Part shown: positions 15,413-23,958 of the stretch, in pieces
How positions within the stretch are numbered: position 1 is the stretch's first letter
Layout of the letters: every line of letters begins with the position of its first letter
From: Serinibacter arcticus
GTDB taxonomy: Bacteria; Actinomycetota; Actinomycetes; Actinomycetales; Beutenbergiaceae
Assembly (NCBI RefSeq): GCF_004786095.1
Contig: NZ_RHPJ01000001.1
Span: forward strand, 868,001 to 932,000
DNA length: 64,000 nucleotides
Direction: 5' to 3'
Translations under genes and position numbers: made by a program
The notes under the pieces: model-generated
Seen by the model: only the letters and a program-made list of their open reading frames with translations
Databases searched by the model: none
Told to the model about the DNA's origin: nothing

Positions 15413-17569
15413 TCACGCCAGCGCGGCGCCGTCGCCATCGTCGTCGCCGCCGCGCACCGCCCGCGCCAACCCGTGCAGCGCGATGCCGACCAGCACCCCC
15501 AGCGAGATCGCCACCATCGTGGCACCCGAGGTCAGGATCGTGCCCATGCCGTCGGTCGCCGTCCCGTCGAGCGTCTGCGTGACGCCGATCAGGCCGAGGG
15601 CCCCGGGCACCAGCACCCAGAACCCCGGGAGGAACGACACCAGCGCGGGCGGCCCGTTCCGCTCTCCCGCGGCGTACAGCGCGAGCGGCGTCATCACGGC
15701 CGCCCCGACGAGCGCGGACATCACGCCGCCGAACACGAGGCCGCCGAGCACCTGGCCGGCGTAGGCCACCACGACGACCGCCAGCACCCAGGGCATCGAG
15801 GACAGACGCACGCAGTGGTAGAGCGCCACGCCGACCACGAAGACCACCACACCGAGCCACGGGCCGAGCGGTCCGAACGCCTGCCCCGGCGTCTCGGCGA
15901 TCACCGACGCCCGCACCCCGACCAGCCCGGCGGCACCGGAGATGCCTAGCGCGAGCAGCACGAGCTGCATCGCACCGGCGGCCAGTCGCGCCGATCCGGC
16001 GATCATCTGGCGCGTGGCAAGGTCGATCACCGCAGTCGTCAGCAGAGCCCCCGGCAGGAACATCACGAGCGGCGGCACGAGCGAGGACAGCAGGTCGATG
16101 GGCGCCCCCACCCGCACCAGCCCGAACACCACGGCCGACACCGTGAACGCGCTCGCGAGCACCAGCAGCGCCTGCAGGTAACCGCTCGTGCGCGCCGTCG
16201 CGAGCTGGACGACGGCGACCAGCGCCCCGAGCGAGCCGGCGACCAGCAGGTCGGGGAGGTTCGCGCCGAGGATGAGCGCGATCCCCAGGCTGTAGGTGAC
16301 GTAGCCGCCGAGCTGCACGATCGTGCGGTAGGGCGCCGGCGCCGTGACCGCGCGACGCAGCTGGGTCAGGCCCTCGGTGGGGCCGACGAGACCGCGCCGC
16401 GAGCGCTCCGCGATCTGCAGCACGTCCTCGATCTGGTCCAGCCGGTAGGACCGCACCCCGGCGGACGCGGCGGCCGTCTGGGACTGCTCCGACCCCGGCA
16501 CGGTCACGAGGATCGCGGTCGGCAGCGCGATCACCTGCGTTCCGGGGTAGCCGTTGACCCGCCCGATCTCCTCCAGCGTCCGCGTCACCTCGGCGACCGG
16601 GCTCGCGGAGTCGATCAGCGCCTCCCCCAGCGCGATCAGGTAGCGGGTCAGGCCGGCGGCGTCGGGCACGACGGCGTCGCGCGCCGTCGCGATCCCGTGC
16701 GCCGGCGTCGCATCGGTCGAGGAGGCGGCGCCGCCCGCGGCGGTGACAGCCGCGACGGCCGCGGGACCCGCCGCAGTCAGACCGGCGGTGGCCTGCGCCG
16801 TCGCCCCGGCCGCGGCGGCCCGGTCGCTCGCGGGCGGGACCAGCGGGTCGGACGTCGTTGACCCGCCGTCGGGGTCGAGGACGCCGAGGGTGTCGGGGAT
16901 CGCGGCGGCGAGCGACGGAAGCACGACCGTGTCGTGCTCGTCGGGCGACGGGGATCCGCCGTCGGGCGCGACCGGGTCGGCAGCGGGTCGGGGCTCGGAC
17001 TCGAGCTCGGACTGGGTGTACGTCCGGCGACGTACCAGCGCCAGAACGAGCGCGGCGAGCGCGAGCACCGCGATGGCAACGGCGACCATCACTCCCGGGA
17101 TGGCGGACTGCTCCGCTGCGGGCGGGGTGTTCCAGATGATCGTCGTGGTCTCGGTGCCGGTCGGCTCGGGCGATCCGGGGGTGCCGGTCGTTCCCGTCGT
17201 CTCCGTGCCGTCGGTGGTCGACGGCTCGGTCGTCTCCGTCTGATCGGTCGTCCCGGTTCCGGGGTCGGTCGACGTCCCGTCGTCGGTCCCCGAGGGATCG
17301 GTCCCGGTCCCCGAACCCTCGGTGCCGGTCGTCGTGTCCGTCCCGGGTGAGGTCGTGCCCGGCGACGTCGTCCCGGGGGTGGTACCGGGGCTCGTGGTCC
17401 CGGGCGAAGTCGTTCCCGGGCCGGTGGTGCCGGGGGTCGAGGGCCCGCTCGTCGTGGGTTCGGTCGTGGTCGGGACTGGAGTCGTGGTGCCGGGCGCCGT
17501 CGTGCCGGGCGCCGGCGCCGCCCACAGCTCGCCCGTCTCGCGCGAAGCAGCCTCGCCGCTCGTCGTCAC
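15413..17569 (-). CDS. ThrE-family threonine/serine exporter with PGTT-repeat extension
   Basis: A 718-residue protein. Residues 1 to about 140 are a Thr/Pro/Gly/Ser region dominated by PGTTSPGTT repeats. One transmembrane segment follows (about 143-165, ending in RRR), then an acidic linker, a conserved cytoplasmic-type domain (LTRYLIALGEALIDSASPVAEVTRTLEEIGRVNG) and about ten helices of the ThrE fold. ThrE exports threonine and serine by proton exchange. The positive-inside rule puts the repeat region outside, where it could span the wall. GTGs at 17569 and 17584 are both possible starts. Known ThrE proteins are near 490 residues, so the extension is unusual. Confidence 0.88.
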   Translation of the reverse strand: MTTSGEAASRETGELWAAPAPGTTAPGTTTPVPTTTEPTTSGPSTPGTTGPGTTSPGTTSPGTTPGTTSPGTTSPGTDTTTGTEGSGTGTDPSGTDDGTSTDPGTGTTDQTETTEPSTTDGTETTGTTGTPGSPEPTGTETTTIIWNTPPAAEQSAIPGVMVAVAIAVLALAALVLALVRRRTYTQSELESEPRPAADPVAPDGGSPSPDEHDTVVLPSLAAAIPDTLGVLDPDGGSTTSDPLVPPASDRAAAAGATAQATAGLTAAGPAAVAAVTAAGGAASSTDATPAHGIATARDAVVPDAAGLTRYLIALGEALIDSASPVAEVTRTLEEIGRVNGYPGTQVIALPTAILVTVPGSEQSQTAAASAGVRSYRLDQIEDVLQIAERSRRGLVGPTEGLTQLRRAVTAPAPYRTIVQLGGYVTYSLGIALILGANLPDLLVAGSLGALVAVVQLATARTSGYLQALLVLASAFTVSAVVFGLVRVGAPIDLLSSLVPPLVMFLPGALLTTAVIDLATRQMIAGSARLAAGAMQLVLLALGISGAAGLVGVRASVIAETPGQAFGPLGPWLGVVVFVVGVALYHCVRLSSMPWVLAVVVVAYAGQVLGGLVFGGVMSALVGAAVMTPLALYAAGERNGPPALVSFLPGFWVLVPGALGLIGVTQTLDGTATDGMGTILTSGATMVAISLGVLVGIALHGLARAVRGGDDDGDGAALA

Positions 17570-17742
17570 CGCCGATGCACCCACGTCTCGAGGGTAACGA
17601 CCCTGTCCCGCGCGGACGGAGCGCCGACGAGCAGCCCGCGCCACGCCGAGAGGTGTGACTCCCGTCTCCCAGGTCACGAATTGATAACATCTCCCCGAAC
17701 CCACGACGGTGTGGGTCAGCCGACGTCGCGGAGGAGGTCTCG

Positions 17743-18123
17743 ATGGCGATCGTTCCAGGTGCGCGGCATCCCGCCGCACCGCTGCCCCGACCCCGCGTGG
17801 ACCCCGCGTCCGGGGACCGGACCGTCGCCCGCCCCCTCGCACGCCCTGTCCCCCACCACGGACGCAACGCGCGAAGCCCGTGGCACTGGCTGTGGGGCGC
17901 GGTGGCCCTGGCCATCGGCCTCTTCATCGCCGCGGCCGGCTGGATCGCGTGGATCGCGGGCCCGATCATCACGGTCGCGGCCCTCGTCAGCCTCGTCACC
18001 CGCCGCCGGTGGTCCCACCCGGCGCTGTGGATCGGGCTGGGACTGACGCTCGGCGTCGTGCTGCACGTCGTGCTCGGGATCGTCCACGACTCCGGCGGGG
18101 CGACGGCGTCGCTCCTGCCCTGA
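17743..18123 (+). CDS. Small two-to-three-helix membrane protein
   Basis: A 126-residue protein with a Pro/Arg-rich N-terminus and two or three hydrophobic helices (about 50-68, 72-84 and 95-112). No named domain is recognised. The ATG has an excellent GGAGGAGGT ribosome site seven bases upstream, which together with codon usage supports a real gene. It is divergent from the ThrE gene and 13 bases ahead of a small HTH gene. Confidence 0.75.
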   Translation: MAIVPGARHPAAPLPRPRVDPASGDRTVARPLARPVPHHGRNARSPWHWLWGAVALAIGLFIAAAGWIAWIAGPIITVAALVSLVTRRRWSHPALWIGLGLTLGVVLHVVLGIVHDSGGATASLLP

Positions 18124-18136
18124 CTAGACTTTTCGC

Positions 18137-18376
18137 GTGGCCGACCCGACGCACCGCAAACGACTCGACAAGGCCGCCGAGGCCATCGCGTCGATGACGG
18201 ACCCCCTCGACCGGCTCGACGCCGCACGCGCGGCCCGGGAGCAGTTCGAGCGGCTCGAGCTCGAGCAGGTGCGCACGCTCCGCGAGCACGGCACGACGTG
18301 GAGCCGGATCGGCGCGCTGTACGGGCTCACCAAGCAGGGCGCGCAGCAGCGGTTCCGCAGCCGCCTCAAGGACTGA
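18137..18376 (+). CDS. Small helix-turn-helix protein
   Basis: A 79-residue basic protein: a helical N-terminus (KAAEAIASMTDPLDRLDAAR) and a C-terminal helix-turn-helix resembling sigma-70 region 4 (LREHGTTWSRIGALYGLTKQGAQQRF). Such short proteins are common in actinobacteria and are presumed DNA-binding. The GTG start lies close behind TAGACT (18123-18128), a good -10 element, so the mRNA is probably leaderless. Targets unknown. Confidence 0.78.
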   Translation: MADPTHRKRLDKAAEAIASMTDPLDRLDAARAAREQFERLELEQVRTLREHGTTWSRIGALYGLTKQGAQQRFRSRLKD

Positions 18377-18431
18377 GACAGCCCGAGCCGACCTGACCGC
18401 TCGGCGCGCCTGCCTGCGGCAGACTCGAGCC

Positions 18432-20516
18432 ATGACCACCCGCGACTTCCGCAACGCCTACCGGCACGGCTTCGCGCGCGTCGCCGCCGTCACGACGCCG
18501 ATCGTGCTGGCCGACCCCGTCGCGAACGCGGCCGCCGTGGTCGAGCAGGCCCGCGCGCTGGACGCCGACGCCGTCGCCGTCGCCGTCTTCCCCGAGCTCG
18601 GCCTGACCGGCTACTCGGTGGACGACCTGGTGCTGGCGGACACGCTGCTGGACTCGGTCGAGCACGCCGTCGGATCGATCGTGACCGCGAGCGCGGACCT
18701 GCTGCCGGTGCTGGTCGTCGGGGCGCCGCTGCGGAAGGGCTCACGGATCTACAACTGCGCCGTCGTGATCCACCGCGGGCGCGTCCTCGGCGTCGTGCCG
18801 AAGTCCGCCCTGCCGAACTACCGCGAGTTCTACGAGCGGCGCTGGTACGCGCCGGGCGACGACCAGCGCGGGCAGAGCCTCATCCTGCGCCACCTGCCCG
18901 ACGCCGGAGCGGTCCCGTTCGGTCCGGACCTGCTGTTCCGCGCCGTCGACCACCCCGACCTGGTGATCTTCGCCGAGGTCTGCGAGGACTACTGGGTGCC
19001 GATCCCGCCGTCGGCCGAGGCGTCGCTGGCCGGGGCCACCGTGCTGCTCAACCTGTCCGGCTCGCCCATCACGATCGGCCGGGCCGACGACCGGCACCTG
19101 CTCTCGCGCTCGTCCAGCGCGCGGGGCGTCGCGGCCTACGCCTACGCCGCCGCCGGCGTCGGGGAGTCCACGAACGACGTCTCGTGGGACGGCCAGACGA
19201 TGATCTACGAGAACGGCACCCTGCTGGCGCAGACCGAGCGGTTCCCGCACGTGGCGCAGGCCTCGATCGCGGACGTCGACGTCGCCTCCCTCGCCTCGGA
19301 GCGGCTGCGCCAGGGCTCGTTCGACGACAACCGGCGCACGCACGCCGAGCGTGTCGGGCAGTTCCGCACGATCGACTTCACGCTCGACGCACCGACGGGC
19401 GACGTAGGGCTGCGCCGCGCCGTCGACCGCTTCCCGTTCGTGCCCGACGACGTCGCGCGCCTCGCGCAGGACTGCTACGAGGCGTTCAACATCCAGGTCT
19501 CCGGGCTGGAGCAGCGGATGCGGGCGATCGGGCTGCCGAAGCTCGTGATCGGCGTCTCGGGCGGGCTCGACTCCACGCACGCGCTGCTCGTGTGCGCCCA
19601 GGCGGTCGATCGGCTCGGGCTGCCGCGCGAGCACATCCTGGCGTTCACGATGCCGGGATTCGCGACGTCGGACCACACGCGGTCGAACGCCTGGAAGCTC
19701 GGGCGCTCGCTCGGGGTGACGTTCGAGGAGATCGACATCAGGCCGGCGGCGACCGAGCTGCTGACCGGGCTCGGACACGCCTTCTCCCGCGGCGAGCCCG
19801 TCTACGACGTGACGTTCGAGAACGTCCAGGCCGGCATCCGTACGGACTTCCTGTTCCGGCTCGCGAACCAGCGCGGCGGGATCGTGGTCGGCACCGGGGA
19901 CCTGTCGGAGCTGGCGCTCGGGTGGTGCACCTACGGTGTCGGCGACCAGATGTCGCACTACGCCGTGAACCCGGGCGTACCGAAGACGCTGATGCAGCAC
20001 CTCATCCGGTGGACCATCTCGACCGAGCAGTTCGACGGCGAGACCGACGCCGTGCTGCAGTCCGTGCTCGACACCGAGATCTCCCCCGAGCTGGTGCCGG
20101 CGGGGCAGGACGGCGCGGTGCAGTCCACCGAGTCGACGATCGGCCCGTACGCGCTCCACGACTTCACGCTGTTCCACACGCTGCGGAAGATGTCGGCGCC
20201 GTCGAAGATCGCGTTCCTCGCCGAGCACGCGTGGGCTGATCCTGCGGCGGGGCTGTGGCCCGAGGGGTTCCCGGAGGAGGGGCGGCCGTCCTACGACCTC
20301 GCCGAGATCCGGCGCTGGCTGGACGTGTTCCTGCGCCGCTACTTCGCCAACCAGTTCAAGCGGACCGCCATACCGAACGGGCCGAAGGTCGCCTCCGGAG
20401 GGTCGCTCTCGCCGCGCGGGGACTGGCGGATGCCGTCGGACGCGCGGGCCACGACGTGGTTGGCCGAGCTGCACGGGGCGCTGGATCCGGTGCTGGGGGC
20501 GGTCGAGAAGCAGTGA
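18432..20516 (+). CDS. nadE: Glutamine-dependent NAD+ synthase
   Basis: A 694-residue two-domain enzyme making NAD+ from deamido-NAD with glutamine as nitrogen donor. The N-terminal nitrilase-type glutaminase shows its triad: FPELGLTGYS (Glu about 55), PKSALPNYREFYE (Lys about 121) and FAEVCEDYW (Cys about 183). The C-terminal synthetase has the P-loop VIGVSGGLDSTHALL (about 370) and the typical VVGTGDLSELALGWCTYGVGDQMSHY block. Full-length, compared with 650-700 for actinobacterial forms. Its stop overlaps the next gene as GTGA. Confidence 0.97.
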   Translation: MTTRDFRNAYRHGFARVAAVTTPIVLADPVANAAAVVEQARALDADAVAVAVFPELGLTGYSVDDLVLADTLLDSVEHAVGSIVTASADLLPVLVVGAPLRKGSRIYNCAVVIHRGRVLGVVPKSALPNYREFYERRWYAPGDDQRGQSLILRHLPDAGAVPFGPDLLFRAVDHPDLVIFAEVCEDYWVPIPPSAEASLAGATVLLNLSGSPITIGRADDRHLLSRSSSARGVAAYAYAAAGVGESTNDVSWDGQTMIYENGTLLAQTERFPHVAQASIADVDVASLASERLRQGSFDDNRRTHAERVGQFRTIDFTLDAPTGDVGLRRAVDRFPFVPDDVARLAQDCYEAFNIQVSGLEQRMRAIGLPKLVIGVSGGLDSTHALLVCAQAVDRLGLPREHILAFTMPGFATSDHTRSNAWKLGRSLGVTFEEIDIRPAATELLTGLGHAFSRGEPVYDVTFENVQAGIRTDFLFRLANQRGGIVVGTGDLSELALGWCTYGVGDQMSHYAVNPGVPKTLMQHLIRWTISTEQFDGETDAVLQSVLDTEISPELVPAGQDGAVQSTESTIGPYALHDFTLFHTLRKMSAPSKIAFLAEHAWADPAAGLWPEGFPEEGRPSYDLAEIRRWLDVFLRRYFANQFKRTAIPNGPKVASGGSLSPRGDWRMPSDARATTWLAELHGALDPVLGAVEKQ

Positions 20517-21706
20517 CGCCGGCCGGCGGACTCGACCCGGAGATTCTGCTCGCGGGGCCACGCGGCCGCCGCGTGCTGGGCGAGCTCGTCAGCGTCCGGG
20601 CCGTCCGAGGTTGGCACGCCTCGCAGCCGGCACAGGCGGGCGTCAGCCTGGTCATGATCGGCTTCCCGCCGGGCACCAGCAAGGCGGAGAAGGCTGCCGC
20701 GACTGCCCAGGCCCGAACGCCGCGCGCCCACGAGGACCTCGCGGCCGACGTCGCCGCTCTCGCCCGTGTGGGCGGGGGCGTGCCGCCCAACCGGGCCGCG
20801 CTCGTCAGCGCCGTGCACGCTTCCGTCAGCGCGAACATGCCGTGGCAGCAGCCCGACGGCGACGACGTGCTGCTGGCCGACCCGCTGATCACGCAGTCGC
20901 TGCGACCCGTGGCCGACCGCGTGGCCGCCTCGCCAACGGCCGGCTCCTGGACGCGCCCGCTCGACCTCGCGCGGCAGCGACTCAATCTGAACCCTGGATG
21001 GGCCGACGCACCCCCCGTCATGCAGGACGTGGACGTCGCCAGGGGGCTCACAGGCCTCACGGCGTGGGCGCAGCAGTGGCGCGAGAGCACCGAGCGCTCG
21101 GAGCGCAGGGCGCAGACCGACCGGCCGACCGACGTCGCGGCGCCGACGGGCGGCGACTGGTGGTCCACGCCGCAAGCCTGGGTCGAACCTGAGGCGCCCG
21201 GCCCCCGGCACGCACCGACCACCACCCCGCCCCTGCCCGGCCTCGACCATCCACTCGGCGGCACCGAGATGGTCTGGCAGGAGGACGAGGGCGGCTGGGA
21301 GGACACGCTGCTCGTCCCGGTCGCTCCGATCCGCCCTCCGCGCGTGTTCGAGGTCACGGGACCGTCGGCGTGGGCCGACCTGGTGCGTCGCTTCCCGCTG
21401 GAGGTGACGGCGTCGCGTCGCCACGACTGGTACCGCCACACCGGGCGCGACGGCGCGTGGGCGATCCCCGACTGGCTCGCGGTGCGGGAGGAGTACGACG
21501 CCGTGCACGTGACCGTGGCCGGCTACCTCGCCACCGCGGGACTCGCCGTCGAGGTGGGTGACGGCGTCGCGAGCGTGTTGGCCGGTTGGTCGCCCGACTC
21601 CGCGGCGTGGCTCACGGACATCCTCGTCGAGAGCGGGCCGCGCGAACGCTGGCGGCGGGACTCCGCGCTGCCCGGCGAGCTCGAGTACGGGTGGCGGCGG
21701 GCCTGA
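20513..21706 (+). CDS. Hypothetical protein coupled to nadE
   Basis: A 397-residue protein I do not recognise. Its GTG start overlaps the nadE stop, so both are co-translated. It is soluble in appearance, with no signal peptide or membrane helix, and rich in Trp. The middle (about 180-260) is Pro/Thr-rich and disordered. The C-terminal part (VFEVTGPSAWADLVRRFPLEVT, then HDWYRHTGRDGAWAIPDWLAV) looks like a folded domain conserved in actinobacterial hypothetical proteins annotated near nadE-like genes. The overall reading frame and codon bias support a real gene. Role unknown. Confidence 0.72.
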   Translation: MTPAGGLDPEILLAGPRGRRVLGELVSVRAVRGWHASQPAQAGVSLVMIGFPPGTSKAEKAAATAQARTPRAHEDLAADVAALARVGGGVPPNRAALVSAVHASVSANMPWQQPDGDDVLLADPLITQSLRPVADRVAASPTAGSWTRPLDLARQRLNLNPGWADAPPVMQDVDVARGLTGLTAWAQQWRESTERSERRAQTDRPTDVAAPTGGDWWSTPQAWVEPEAPGPRHAPTTTPPLPGLDHPLGGTEMVWQEDEGGWEDTLLVPVAPIRPPRVFEVTGPSAWADLVRRFPLEVTASRRHDWYRHTGRDGAWAIPDWLAVREEYDAVHVTVAGYLATAGLAVEVGDGVASVLAGWSPDSAAWLTDILVESGPRERWRRDSALPGELEYGWRRA

Positions 21707-21718
21707 GTCGGTCTGCGC

Positions 21719-21890
21719 GAGGTGAGGCCGAGATGGCGGCCGCTGTGAGCGGTCGGCCGACATCAGACAGGCGCCGGCGTCGGCGTGTCGGCGCGGCTCG
21801 CCGGTCCCCGCCGACGGGATGGCCGGGCGCGCCGCTCACAGCGGCGGCGGTCGTGTCGTCGGCGGGAATCCGCTGGCCCTCACCTCCTCC
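21719..21890. repeat. Nested inverted repeat, possible structured RNA or element
   Basis: In the 203-bp gap between two plus-strand genes an inner perfect 14-bp inverted repeat (21739-21752 with 21832-21845, GCCGCTGTGAGCGG) lies inside an outer one (GAGGTGAGG-CC near 21719-21729 with GGCCCTCACCTC near 21876-21887, one bulge). About 79 bases lie between the inner arms. No reading frame of note. Confidence 0.65.
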
Positions 21891-21909
21891 GAGCAGCGAC
21901 CATGGCGGG

Positions 21910-22467
21910 GTGCCCACGCCTCTGCTGCGCCCCTGGCGAGCCGATGACGCCGCAGCGCTGCGCTCCGCCGTCGCAACGACCCCCGACCTGATGACGCAGC
22001 TGCCCGTCGCCGCGCTCGCGACCGAGGTTGCCTGCGCGGCCTTCATCGCCGAGCACCTCGCGCCGTCGGACGACGGCGGGCGGAACCTCGCGATCGTCCT
22101 CGACGGCATCGCGGTCGGGAACGTGGGGCTGAGCGCCGTCGACCGCCGCCACGGGACCGCGTGGGCCTTCTACTGGGTCGGGACGTCAGTGCGCGGCCGG
22201 GGGCTCGCCGCGCGTGCGCTCGTCGCTCTGTCCGCCCGTGCGCTCGATCCCGACGGCGAGGACCTGTTCCGGCTCGAGCTCGGGCACCGGGTCAACAACC
22301 CGGCCTCGTGCGCGGTGGCGACCCGTGCCGGATTCGTGGCCGAGGGCGTCGAGCGGGCGAAGCTCGCCTACGGGGGCGAGCGGTTCGACGTCGAGACGCA
22401 CGCCCGACTGCGGACCGACCCTGCGCCGTCGACCCCGCCGCTGGAGGTCGCGCCGGGCACCTGGTGA
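21910..22467 (+). CDS. GNAT N-acetyltransferase (RimJ/RimL-like)
   Basis: A 185-residue acetyltransferase with an N-terminal LLRPWRADDAAALR typical of the RimJ/RimL group. The acetyl-CoA loop region is WVGTSVRGRGLAARALVAL (about 92-110), followed by RLELGHRVNNPASCAVATRAGFVAEGV, the standard N-x-x-S-x-x-V/A-x-x-x-x-GF block. The GTG start follows a weak GGCGGG. Substrate unknown. A short repeat-like element separates it from the convergent kinase gene. Confidence 0.9.
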   Translation: MPTPLLRPWRADDAAALRSAVATTPDLMTQLPVAALATEVACAAFIAEHLAPSDDGGRNLAIVLDGIAVGNVGLSAVDRRHGTAWAFYWVGTSVRGRGLAARALVALSARALDPDGEDLFRLELGHRVNNPASCAVATRAGFVAEGVERAKLAYGGERFDVETHARLRTDPAPSTPPLEVAPGTW

Positions 22468-22477
22468 TCGGGAGCAC

Positions 22478-22513
22478 GGGAAGCTCCTCGCAAACGCCCC
22501 AAAGTGCCTCGCG
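22478..22513. repeat. Short intergenic repeat, copy 1 (paired with 52175)
   Basis: The stretch GAAG-CT-CCTCGCAAACGCCCC followed by AAAGTGCCTCGCG matches the element at 52175-52213 at most positions (CCTCGC-R-AACGCCC-S-AAA-NNN-CCTCGCG). It fills most of the 48-bp gap between convergent genes. Confidence 0.6.
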
Positions 22514-22515
22514 GA

Positions 22516-23958
22516 TCAGCGGGTCGGGAGGCGCAGCGTGGCGCGGAGGCCGCCGGCCGGAGAGGTGGCGAGCATGACGTCGCCGCCCTGCTCGCGCGCC
22601 AGCTCGCGGGCGATCGCGAGGCCGAGCCCCGAACCGCCGGCATCGCGTTCGCGCGCCTCGTCGAGCCGGACGAACCGCTCGAACACCCGCTCGCGCTCGG
22701 ACTCGCGGATGCCGGCGCCGTCGTCGTCGACCGTCACCGCGCCGTCGGCCACCGTCACCGCCACGGTCGCGCGCGCGTGCCGCGCGGCGTTGGCGAGCAG
22801 GTTGCGCAGCACGCGCGTCGTCGCGACGGCGTCGCCCAGGGCGGCGCCGTCGCCGACCACGTCGACCTCGCCACCGACCTCCGTGACGGCCGCCGCGACC
22901 ACCTGCCCCAGCGCCAGCGCCTCGCGCGCCAGCGGCCGCGACCCCAGCCGCGCCAGCAGCAGCAGGTCCTCCACGAGCACCTGCATGCGCGCGACGTCGG
23001 AGCGCAGGTCGGTCACGAGCTCCTCGCGCGGGTAGGAGTCGGGATGCGTCGCGGCGACCTCGAGCGCCGTGCCGAGCGAGGCGAGAGGCGAGCGCAGCTC
23101 GTGCGCGGCGTCGGCCACGAACGCGCGCTGCCGCTCGGCCGCCCCGCGCGCGGAGTCCGCCGCGGCCCGGGCGGACGCGACCGCACCGTCGAGCCGGTCC
23201 AGCATCGCGTTCAGCGTGGTCGCGAGCGCCGCCAGCTCCCCCGACCGCGGTACCGGCAGCGATCCGGGACCGCCCGCCGCGACGACGTCGTCCGCCGCCA
23301 CGCGCAGCTCCTCGACCGGCCGGAGCGCGCGACCGAGCACGAGCCACACGACCGCCCCGAGCCCGAGCACGAGCACCGGCACGACGGCGGCGAGCGACAG
23401 CCCGAGCGCACGCACCGTGGCCGAGACGTCGCCGAGCGGGACGGCGGCGACGACCAGCACGCGGGTCGGGGCAGCGGCCCCCGAGCCGTCGGCGTCGCCC
23501 GCCCCGCCCGCCTCGCCGGGCAGCGTCGCGAGCAGCGCCGCCACCCGCGCCTGACCGGCGTAGGAGCTCCTCGCCGTCACGACGATCGGATCCCGCGGAT
23601 CGGCGTCGCCCGAGCTGCCGTCCGCACCCGCGCCGGACAGCTTCTCGAGCTCCGCCCGCACGTCGGCCGACACCACCGGCAGCGTGAGCGAGGCGTTGGA
23701 CGACGTCGCGACCACGCCGCCGTCGAGCGCGAGCAGCTGGACCACCTCACCCGGCTGGGCGACGCCGAGCGCGTCGGGCAGCCGATCGGTGCGCACCAGG
23801 TCCGCCACGGTGGCCACGCGGGCGGTCGCGGCGTCGTCGAGCGCCTCGATCCGTCCCCGTTCCAGCAGCTGCACGAGCAGCACGGCGCCGACCGTCAGCG
23901 CGATCGCGAGGACCCCTGCCGTCAGCAGCGTCAGGCGCAGCCGGAGGGTCGAGCGCAT
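22516..23958 (-). CDS. Sensor histidine kinase
   Basis: A 480-residue membrane histidine kinase. Transmembrane helix 1 spans about 10-30, an extracytoplasmic sensor region about 35-175 carries a Gly/Asp/Ala-rich loop, helix 2 spans about 180-205, then a HAMP linker. The DHp motif is FVADAAHELRSPL (phospho-His about 290). The ATPase boxes are NLLANAARHA (N), VDDDGAGI (G1) and GSGLGLAI (G2). Its ATG overlaps the regulator's stop by one base. With the regulator it forms a two-component system divergent from the LolA-like/ABC operon, its probable target. Confidence 0.93.
   Translation of the reverse strand: MRSTLRLRLTLLTAGVLAIALTVGAVLLVQLLERGRIEALDDAATARVATVADLVRTDRLPDALGVAQPGEVVQLLALDGGVVATSSNASLTLPVVSADVRAELEKLSGAGADGSSGDADPRDPIVVTARSSYAGQARVAALLATLPGEAGGAGDADGSGAAAPTRVLVVAAVPLGDVSATVRALGLSLAAVVPVLVLGLGAVVWLVLGRALRPVEELRVAADDVVAAGGPGSLPVPRSGELAALATTLNAMLDRLDGAVASARAAADSARGAAERQRAFVADAAHELRSPLASLGTALEVAATHPDSYPREELVTDLRSDVARMQVLVEDLLLLARLGSRPLAREALALGQVVAAAVTEVGGEVDVVGDGAALGDAVATTRVLRNLLANAARHARATVAVTVADGAVTVDDDGAGIRESERERVFERFVRLDEARERDAGGSGLGLAIARELAREQGGDVMLATSPAGGLRATLRLPTR

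Noticed and set aside
17340-17520. Direct repeats in the ThrE gene as an intergenic element
   Set aside because: The unit is a multiple of three and gives PGTTSPGTT in frame with the downstream ThrE domain; it is coding.
15345-18227. A 960-codon minus-strand frame overlapping the ThrE gene in another frame
   Set aside because: It reads Arg/Asp/His repeats in place of the PGTT repeats and has no known motif; the ThrE frame has helices and family motifs.
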